A stretch of 11,707 nt of DNA from Akkermansia sp. (lineage in GTDB: Bacteria; Verrucomicrobiota; Verrucomicrobiia; Verrucomicrobiales; Akkermansiaceae). The notes beneath the pieces were generated by a model. That model worked only from the letters and a program-made list of their open reading frames with translations, searched no databases and had not been told where the DNA came from. Shown here piece by piece: positions 1 through 7,400 of this stretch. The DNA is taken from positions 1 through 11,707 of the forward strand of contig JAFNWZ010000443.1 in assembly GCA_017379255.1 (NCBI GenBank), in the 5' to 3' direction. Every line of letters begins with the position of its first letter. Positions within the stretch are counted from its first letter, which is position 1. The position numbers and the translations under genes were made by a program.

Positions 1-3000
1 CGTATGATAACAGTCTGAGCAATGCTATGGGCGTTGCTGCGGCTAAATTGCGGTATGATCTGCTGCGCTCCCGGGAGCTCCGCGGTATGTATGTGATGGA
101 GCACGAGCTGATTTCGGCTGAAAATGTATTGGAAAGCGCTCGGAAGAAGGAACGCCGCAACGCGGCGCGCAGCCGCAAGGTTCTGGAGGGGGCAACCCCG
201 TTGCCTGGCTGTGTGGTGGATGCCGGAACGGATGCGATGCTGAGCAGCGGAGAAGCCGTGCTGAACCTGGATGCCGCTACTGGCGGCCCTGCGTCTCCGG
301 GGATGTACCTGCTGCGTCTGCAGCAGGTGGCACATGCCCCGGTGCGCGCTGCCCTTCGCCGGCTGGGGCGGGCAGAAGAATCGCTGGATGCCTCTCAGGA
401 TGTGCTGGTGCAGGTAACGGATTTGAATGTCACCATGGGTGAGGACGCCGTGCTGGTGAACCGGTACTCCGATGGCCGCCCGGTGGAAAGAGGCACCGTA
501 TCGTATCTGGATGCAGAGAAGAAAGTGCATCATTTGAGCATTGAAAACGGCATTGCCTGGTTGCCGGAGAATCTGGAAGGTTCGCCCAAAGCCTGGGTTC
601 GCTCCGGCGATGATGTGGTGATGGTGGAGCTGCCGTACCGCTCTTCTTACCGCAGCATGCTGAATCCGCGGGAACCGAAGGCATCCACCCTGCTGGTGCT
701 GGACCGCCCGCTGTACCGGCCGGGCGATACGGTGTATGTGCGCGGGGTGCTTCGCCGCGTGCTGGCAGATGGCAGTTGCGCGCTGCCGTCAGAAAAAACG
801 GCGAAACTCACCTTCCGCCGCCCGGATGGCAGCGAATGGGACACCCGCGAGGTGTCTCTGGGGGAATTCGGCGCGTTTGAAACCAGCTATACCCTGCCGG
901 AGGGAGAGGAGGATGTGACGGGGAATTACCGCCTGCTCGTGGAGGCAGGGGATTTCCGCGAAAGCACCAGCGTGAGTTGCCAGGTGTTCCGGCGGGATTC
1001 GTTCAAGGTGTCGCTGGAAATTGATGTGGACCCGGTGCTGCCGGAGGAATTCACGGTGCGGGTGTCTGCTGTGGATTACAGCGGTACGCCGGTGGCGAAT
1101 GCCGCCTGTGAGTTGCTTATTAATGGCTTGAATGAACGCTTGACTCTGGATGCTGGCGGTAAGGCAGAAATCACGCGCAAGGTTTGGAAACAGCAGCGCG
1201 AGCATGGCTGCATCGAAGTAGAGGGCAGCGTGTCGAATGACCGCGAGGAATATGTGCGCATTGAGCCGCAGAGCAAGGATATTCACAAGGGCGATTTCTA
1301 CATCCGCGTGCGCAACGGGCGCGTGGTGCTGTATGATGCCCGCACCGATAAGGTGCTGGGGCGTGACCAGACATTGGACCTTCGGTTGATGGATGTGGTG
1401 AAAAAGCCGGTGTTGTGCCCTAATGGTCTGGGCCTCAAGGAGGAGAAGAAGGTGGAGCTCTGGAGCGGTACTCTGCACATCCCCGCGAATGCCGAGCTCG
1501 GCGTGCCTCTGCCGGATGCGGAATCCTGGCGTGACCAGGCGGAGTATTGGGAAATTAGCGGCAAGGACTCTGCCGGTCGTGAGGTCTGCTATACTGAATA
1601 CGTTTCCTATTACCACAAGGATGATTCCTCTGCGGAGATGAGCGCGCATCTTCAGGGCCGCGTGGTGGAGCTGCGGGCAGATTTGCCGTATGCCGGCACG
1701 GCGCACCTTTTTGTGGGGCAGCGGCAGAAAATGCGCCACCTCACGCTGCCGGTCCAGGCCGGCAAGCATGCATACCCGGTGGAACTCCAGCCGGGAGAGG
1801 AGGGTACATTGTCCTTCACGCTGGTGCTGCCGGCGCGGAAGCCGGGGGAGGCCGCTGTGCATACTTCCTGCAGCAAGTTTGTACCCATCAGCAGGTATAA
1901 GCTGGAGCTTGATTTAGAAGTGCCGGAGGCGGCTTGCCGCCCGGCACAGACGATAACGATTTCCGGCGCAGTGCGGGCAGATGGCAAGCCTGCCGAGGCC
2001 GAGGTAACGCTGTATGCGGTGGATGACGGCATGCTTTCCGTGGGGGATTACAACACCCCGGAGCCGGAGGAGTTCTTCTACGCGGGAACCGCCCGCTCCT
2101 TCTCTCCCATCAGCCCCGGTCTCGGGAAAAATGAAGGTCTTACGCTCTCCCGTGTCATGTTGCCGGCTTTCTGGCGTGGTGATTTGATGGGGCCGGGGTA
2201 TTCGCTGACGCCGTATCCCACATGGTACTCTTACAAAGGGGGAAGACGCAGCTTCTTTGGCGGAGGCCTTTTGTCGCGCATGGGGCGCAGTGTTGAGCTT
2301 GCAGTGGAACGCTCGCTGAGCATGGGGACTCAGTATCAGTGTGTTGAGGAATGCGCGCCTGCGCCGGCGCCCGTGGTGCTGCCGGGCGTTTTTCATCGCA
2401 AATCGAAGAAACTGACTGCCGGATTACGCTCCGGAAGTGGGTATTTCATGGATATCGATTCCATGTATTCGGATGAGGGGGAAGATGATGAGGGCGAAGA
2501 GTTGAGCCTGGGTGTAGGTCTGGATGCCTCATTAGGTGAATGCGAGCCTTACCTGCGCACGAACTTTATCCCGGTGGCGGTGTGGCGGGGGGCGCTGCGC
2601 ACGGATGCTGTAGGCCGCTTCTCGGTGGATGTGCAGCTGCCGGATACCCTGACTTCCTACACAGTGGTGGCCATGGCAGTGGACCGCAGCGGTACGCGCT
2701 TCGGCAGTGCTCTCAGCAGCATTACGGTCAACCAGCCCGTAATGCTCACTCCCGGCACGCCGCTTTTCATGAGTCTGGGGGATACCCTGCGTCTGCCGCT
2801 TTCCATTGTGAACAATACCGATGAGCCCGGCACCTGGCGCGTGACGCTGGAAGGTGCGGCCGCCCCGCAGGAAATCACCCTCGCTGCCCGCCAGAGCGGT
2901 ACGCTGTATTTTGATTTCACCGCCACCACCGAGGGCGAGCAGAAGTTGCGCTGGATGGCGCAGGGCAAGCCCGGGTCGGATGCGGTGCAGGGCGAGTTCT

Positions 3001-4439
3001 CCGTGCGTTTCCCGGCCCCGGTGCTCAAAGAGGTGCACCGCCTCACTCTGAGTGCGGGTGATGCCCCGGTGCATCTGGCCTCGCTGCTGGGCAGTGATGT
3101 GGCCACCGCCGCCCGTGGTGAAATGGAGCTGGTGGCATCGGCCAATCCGCTGCTTCACCTGGCCGGGGCTGCAGATTATCTGCTGGAATACCCATACGGC
3201 TGCACCGAGCAGCGCTCCTCTGCGCTGATTCCCTGGTTGTTGTATGAGCACCTGTCACCCTTCTGCCCGAAGATGGCGCAGACCCGCCCGGAGGAGGTGA
3301 AGAAGGTCGTGAAACAGGTGATTGAGGAGTTGCTGCCCCGCCAGTGCGAGGATGGCGGCTTGTCATTCTGGGGTGGGTGGAACAAATCCTGCCTGTGGGC
3401 CACGGCGCATGCGGGCTATGTGCTCAAACTGGCAGAGGAGCAGGGCTACGATGTGCCCCGGGAGGCCATGAATAAGCTCTACCGTTACCTCTGGTGGGCC
3501 TCTACCAGCGAGGAAGACTACCGCACCCGTTTTGCCATTGCCCGCACGCGTGGCAAGACCGGGCAGATGGAGGATATCCTGCGCGAGGCGCTGGAAAAGG
3601 ATGAGGAAGAGGATTTCCTGTACCTCGAGACGAAAGCCAGCATGCAGTTCATGCTGAGCATGCTGGAGAATCCGGACGGGGCAGACGCCGCGTTCCGTAC
3701 ATGGCTGCGCAGCACTGGCCGGGATTACCGCCACGGCACTACCCAGGGTAATGCCTGGAATCTCTTTGCCCTGGTGGAATACCTGAAGCTCAAGAAGGGG
3801 CAGGGGGATGAGGCGACTCTTGCCCTGCAGGATGGCTCTGCCATCAAGCTGGGTAAGGGGGCTGCGACGGTGCCGCTGTCCTGGCAGCCCGGGCAGGAGA
3901 TGAAGACTCTGCCCACCACACTGGCTGCAAAGCAGGGCACGGTGTATGCCGCCTGGCGGGTGCGCGCTCTGCCGCCCACCACGGATTACCCCGGCGTGAC
4001 CGAACACGGCTTGCAGGTAACCCGCCTGTATGAAACCAAGGGGGCAGATGGCGTGTGGCGTCCGGCGGCTTCGTTCAAGGTGGGGGATGTGGTGCGGGTG
4101 ACGCTTACCTGTGCCAAGGTGGCAGATGAGCTCAAGTACCTGGTGCTGGAGGACTACATGCCCGCCTGCATGGAAGCCATCAACCCGAACGTGCCGGGGC
4201 AGGCTGCCGGTCTGGAATCCATGGAGTGGAGCCACTGGTTTGACCACCGAGAGTATCTGGCAGACCGCGTGCGCGGCTTCTGCACCCGCTGGGAAGGGCG
4301 AGACCTGCTCAACATGCGCTACTATGCCCGCGTGAAGCGCGCCGGCACCTCCACCGCGCCGCCTGCGCAGGCGCAGCTCATGTATGAGCCGCAGGTGTAT
4401 GGCCTTTCCCCTAATTCTCAAGTGGTCAGCGAGCCTTGA
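1..4439 (+). CDS. Alpha-2-macroglobulin family protein, copy A (5' end outside window)
   Basis: This is a large secreted A2M-family protein, expected to act as a protease trap in the periplasm or at the cell surface. The frame is open from base 3 (first codons Y-D-N-S-L-S-N-A) to the TGA at 4437-4439, so the ATG at 27 is internal. Aligning KLRYDLL here with KLRYELL at residue 470 of the next gene implies about 455 missing N-terminal residues and a full length near 1930 aa. Counting from ATG 27, the domains are: a helical linker (1-60), an MG-type domain with VLVQVTDLNV (126-135), the MG2 hallmark LDRPLYRPGD (225-234), further MG domains, AVDDGMLSVG (664-673), a bait-position variable segment (about 675-842), LRTNFIPVAVW and a PDTLTSY block (843 on), and the TED domain with thioester CTEQ (1059-1062) followed by CEDGGLSFWGG. 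The C-terminal MG domain contains LEDYMPACMEAINP and ends in VVSEP. Family assignment is firm; the actual target protease is unknown. Confidence 0.95.
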   Translation, partial: YDNSLSNAMGVAAAKLRYDLLRSRELRGMYVMEHELISAENVLESARKKERRNAARSRKVLEGATPLPGCVVDAGTDAMLSSGEAVLNLDAATGGPASPGMYLLRLQQVAHAPVRAALRRLGRAEESLDASQDVLVQVTDLNVTMGEDAVLVNRYSDGRPVERGTVSYLDAEKKVHHLSIENGIAWLPENLEGSPKAWVRSGDDVVMVELPYRSSYRSMLNPREPKASTLLVLDRPLYRPGDTVYVRGVLRRVLADGSCALPSEKTAKLTFRRPDGSEWDTREVSLGEFGAFETSYTLPEGEEDVTGNYRLLVEAGDFRESTSVSCQVFRRDSFKVSLEIDVDPVLPEEFTVRVSAVDYSGTPVANAACELLINGLNERLTLDAGGKAEITRKVWKQQREHGCIEVEGSVSNDREEYVRIEPQSKDIHKGDFYIRVRNGRVVLYDARTDKVLGRDQTLDLRLMDVVKKPVLCPNGLGLKEEKKVELWSGTLHIPANAELGVPLPDAESWRDQAEYWEISGKDSAGREVCYTEYVSYYHKDDSSAEMSAHLQGRVVELRADLPYAGTAHLFVGQRQKMRHLTLPVQAGKHAYPVELQPGEEGTLSFTLVLPARKPGEAAVHTSCSKFVPISRYKLELDLEVPEAACRPAQTITISGAVRADGKPAEAEVTLYAVDDGMLSVGDYNTPEPEEFFYAGTARSFSPISPGLGKNEGLTLSRVMLPAFWRGDLMGPGYSLTPYPTWYSYKGGRRSFFGGGLLSRMGRSVELAVERSLSMGTQYQCVEECAPAPAPVVLPGVFHRKSKKLTAGLRSGSGYFMDIDSMYSDEGEDDEGEELSLGVGLDASLGECEPYLRTNFIPVAVWRGALRTDAVGRFSVDVQLPDTLTSYTVVAMAVDRSGTRFGSALSSITVNQPVMLTPGTPLFMSLGDTLRLPLSIVNNTDEPGTWRVTLEGAAAPQEITLAARQSGTLYFDFTATTEGEQKLRWMAQGKPGSDAVQGEFSVRFPAPVLKEVHRLTLSAGDAPVHLASLLGSDVATAARGEMELVASANPLLHLAGAADYLLEYPYGCTEQRSSALIPWLLYEHLSPFCPKMAQTRPEEVKKVVKQVIEELLPRQCEDGGLSFWGGWNKSCLWATAHAGYVLKLAEEQGYDVPREAMNKLYRYLWWASTSEEDYRTRFAIARTRGKTGQMEDILREALEKDEEEDFLYLETKASMQFMLSMLENPDGADAAFRTWLRSTGRDYRHGTTQGNAWNLFALVEYLKLKKGQGDEATLALQDGSAIKLGKGAATVPLSWQPGQEMKTLPTTLAAKQGTVYAAWRVRALPPTTDYPGVTEHGLQVTRLYETKGADGVWRPAASFKVGDVVRVTLTCAKVADELKYLVLEDYMPACMEAINPNVPGQAAGLESMEWSHWFDHREYLADRVRGFCTRWEGRDLLNMRYYARVKRAGTSTAPPAQAQLMYEPQVYGLSPNSQVVSEP
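2049..2552 (+). other. Bait-position variable segment of A2M copy A
   Basis: This stretch (about residues 675-842 of the visible protein, some 168 aa) lies between the conserved AVDDGMLSVG strand and the conserved LRTNFIPVAVW block. In human A2M the same flanks (a VLLM-type strand before it, the FPETWIWDL and PDTITEW block after it) enclose the bait region of MG6. Only scattered residues match copy B (for example L-P-W-GD-G). It contains a glycine patch (FFGGG), a basic KSKK cluster, two Cys in YQCVEEC, an Ala-Pro run, and an acidic run DEGEDDEGEE at residues 816-825. The bait assignment is by position and variability, not by experiment. Confidence 0.6.
2751..3038 (+). repeat. Direct repeat block 1, copy in A2M gene A
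   Basis: This block aligns without gaps to 8445-8732 (offset 5694) and looks roughly 90% identical by eye, including silent positions. It encodes the MG domain after the bait segment (TPGTPLFMSLGDTLRLPLSI onward). It is part of the tandem gene duplication but much better conserved than the flanking bait segment. Confidence 0.8.
3201..3212 (+). other. Thioester site CTEQ of A2M copy A
   Basis: The codons tgc acc gag cag encode Cys-Thr-Glu-Gln within YPYGCTEQRSSALIPW. In the A2M/complement family the Cys side chain and the Gln carbonyl form the internal thioester (GCGEQ in vertebrate A2M). Cys1059 and Gln1062 (counted from ATG 27) are both intact. Downstream CEDGGLSFWGG fits the TED-domain DGG motif, so the copy appears competent to form the bond. 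Confidence 0.88.
4011..4420 (+). repeat. Direct repeat block 2, copy in A2M gene A (3' end)
   Basis: The last 410 or so bases before the stop align gap-free to 9693-10102 at offset 5682 and appear about 90% identical by eye. They encode the C-terminal MG domain. One exact stretch runs through the codons of GRDLLNMRYYARVKRAG. Confidence 0.82.
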
Positions 4440-4454
4440 ATTTTAACGTATTGA

Positions 4455-7400
4455 ATGAATATGAAACGTTTTGTTATATGCTTAGGTGTATTGGGAACGG
4501 CAGCGGCCGGTTGGCCGGAATTGCGTCCGGATACATACAGACAACAGGTGGAGTTTAAATACCCGGAACCGCTGGTCAGCCAGACCACGGTGCAGAATGG
4601 CTGGAAGCACAAAGATACCCGCCTGAGCGATAAGGACCTGGGCCGTGATTTCTTCACCATCACGGGAGATGAGCAGCACAAGCCTATCCCCGTGTGGAGC
4701 GACCAGGATACCCTGGATATCTCGTTCTCCGTGGGGACTTCCTGCGCCACGGAATACCGCTTCAGATTGAATCCCGGCACGTGTTACCTGGGGGGCGCTG
4801 CTGCTCCTCAGGAGGAAGTGGTGTTCCGTTGCCCTCCGGATTCGCTTTCGGGTGAGGCCTTCATGGATGACAGGGGCGTGGGCGTGGTGGTGCATGCCCG
4901 GGCTCAGATTACCCGGGAAAGCCGGGAGCTTTCTGCGGAATCCGGAGTGCGTTTCGTGTTCCGGGAGGCGATTTTCCACCGCCGCACCGGGGAGGTTTCT
5001 TACCGCGACCGTGTGGAGGCGGTTCAGGAACCAGCCTTGCTGAAACACTTGCGCGATTCCGGTTCCCTGGATATTCTGGAAGACCGCGGGGAGGACGTCT
5101 GGAAGAAACTGACGCCGGATAGTCCGCTGCCCGGGCATGTCCTGGTGCGCCCGGTGAAGCCGCTCGCTTCCGGTAAGTTATGGCATCTGCTGGTGGAGCC
5201 CGGCAGGAATCCCGGTTTTTCTACATCCGGGCCTGTTTGCTCAGATGTCATGTTTGCTGAGGAATTGCCCAGTGGCGTGGAGTGGGTGCTGCATGAGAAC
5301 AAGTCGTATCGCCTGCGTGTTTCATTCGGCGCGGAGATGAATGCCGCGGAGATGCCTGCCTTGTTCCAGCGCATGCAGCTGGCTGTTGGTGACCAGGTGG
5401 CAGCGGATGCTGGTGAGGGCGTGAAAGAGCTTGTGCTCAACGGCAGCAGATATGAGTTCCGCTACGCTGGGGTGCAGGAATTGCCCCCGGTGCATGCCTA
5501 TGGCCGCCGCCGCGGTGGTGAACCGCTGCTGTATCATCCGCAGAACCGGACCCGGGGATTCTGGGTGGAGGTGAGCGCCCCGGCCCCCGCTGTGCTGGAT
5601 GTGGTGCTGCCGGCTGATACGGCTTCTTACCTGGGCTGGAAGATGGTGCGGGCTCATCGCCACCGCATGGCGCTGAATCCGGCCATGCCCGTGCTGGAAT
5701 ATGGCGAAACAACACTGCTGCCGGTCAAGGGAGAGCGGGTGCTGCGCCTGCCATTTGCGAACCTGGAGGCGGTGAAAGTGAGCGCCTGGCGCTTGCAGCC
5801 GGAGAAGATGGAGCTGGCCATGAAAGGCAATCTGGTGAATTCGGTGCAACTGCGGCAGCATAAGTTACGCTACGAGCTGCTGAAAGACCGCCAGTGGAAG
5901 GGCCTCTCTGTGCCGGAGGGAAGCGTGGCGGATATGCAGAAGTCCATGGAGCGGATGCTCCGGACGGAAAAGTTGCGGGCTGAACACAGCCGCCAGGTGC
6001 TGGCGGGGGCAGAGGCTCTGCCCGGTGCGGTCGTGAAAACCGGCGCGGACGGCATGCTGCAGAGCGGTGAGTGCCTGCTCCGCCTGGATGATGCGGTGGG
6101 CGGTTCTCCGGCTCCGGGAATGTATCTGCTCCGTCTGCAGCCGCTGGCGGGGGCTGCGGTGCGGGAGGCCATGAGCATGAATGGGCAGGAGCCTGATTTG
6201 CTGGATGCACAGGTGGATGTGCTCGTGCAGGTGACGGATTTGAACGTGATGGCGGGCGAGGGCGCCGTGCTGGTGAATCGGTATTCGGATGGTGAGCCGC
6301 TGGAATCCGGCGAGCTTACGTACCAGACAACGGCGGGGGAGCAGTGCCGGATTGCGGTGGAAAACGGCGTGGCCTGGTTGCCGGGGGATTTCCGGGCAAA
6401 GGGAGCACTGCGCGTGAGTTGCGGGGAGGATGCCGTGCTGGTGAAGGATGCACCGCGCGGCAGACGCGCCGGGACGAATCGCCGGGGGTATTCAACCCTG
6501 CTGGTGCTGGACAGGCCGCTTTACCGTCCGGGGGATACTGTGCATGTGCGCGGGGTGCTGCGCCGCCAGCTGCCGGATGGCAGCTGCGATTTGCCAATGG
6601 AAAAATCCGCCAGGGTGACCATTTCCCGCCCGGATGGCAAAATGCTGGAGAAAAGAGAGGTGTCCCTGGGGGAATTCGGTGCGTTCGAGATGAGTTTTAC
6701 CTTGCCGGAGGGAGAGGATGATGTGACGGGGTATTATGCCCTGCAGGTAGAGAGTGGAAAGTTCCGGCAGCGGGGGACTGTGAATTGCCAGGTGTTCCGG
6801 CGCGATGCGTTCAAGGTAAATCTGGAACTGGAGCTGGAGCCCGTGGCCCCCAGCCATTACACCGTGCGCGTGGCCGCGCAGGATTACAGCGGGGTGCCGC
6901 TGGCGGGGGCGGCCTGCAGCCTGAATATCGGCGGGCAGAGCAGGACCCTGGAGCTGGATGCTGCGGGTAAGGCGGAAATCACGGGCGAGGTGACGGAGGA
7001 AATGCGCAAGGCGCAGGGCCTTTCCGTTCGCGGCAGTGTTTCCAATGACCGGGAGGAGTATGTACAGGTTCCCCCGGTGCATAAGCCCATTTATCCGGCT
7101 GATTTTTATATGACGGTGCAGGGTGGCCGCCTGCGGCTCATGGATTCCTGTGGCTCTGGTGTATTGAAGCGTGAGCAGGTGGTGGAGCTGAAATTGGTGC
7201 GCACGGCACGCGACCCCGAGGTGGGTGCCAACGGGCTGGGAACCATGCAGTCCCGCGAGCAGGTGCTCTGGAGTGGTTCGCTGACCGTGCCGGCAGATTG
7301 TCAGACGGGGCAGGAGATGCCGCTGGAGCTGCTGCAGAAGCATAGCGGTGCAGAGGCATGGAAGTTGAGCGGGCGAGATGCGGCGGGGCGTGAGACAACG

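Noticed and set aside
27..29. ATG at 27 as the true start of A2M copy A
   Set aside because: The frame is open to the left edge, and residues before this ATG fall within a region that aligns to the middle of copy B, so the real start lies upstream of the window.
789..1862. 357-codon open frame on the minus strand
   Set aside because: It lies wholly inside A2M copy A, has low-complexity His/Arg/Leu-rich composition and no recognisable domain. A matching antisense frame recurs in copy B, as expected from shared sequence and GC-rich third positions.
3363..4421. 352-codon minus-strand open frame opposite the TED and C-terminal domains
   Set aside because: It is a shadow of the strong A2M coding frame; no motif, signal or ribosome binding site supports it.
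4461..4515. Lipoprotein signal peptide on A2M copy B
   Set aside because: The only early Cys (residue 9) is preceded by Ile and lies within the hydrophobic core, so no lipobox is formed.
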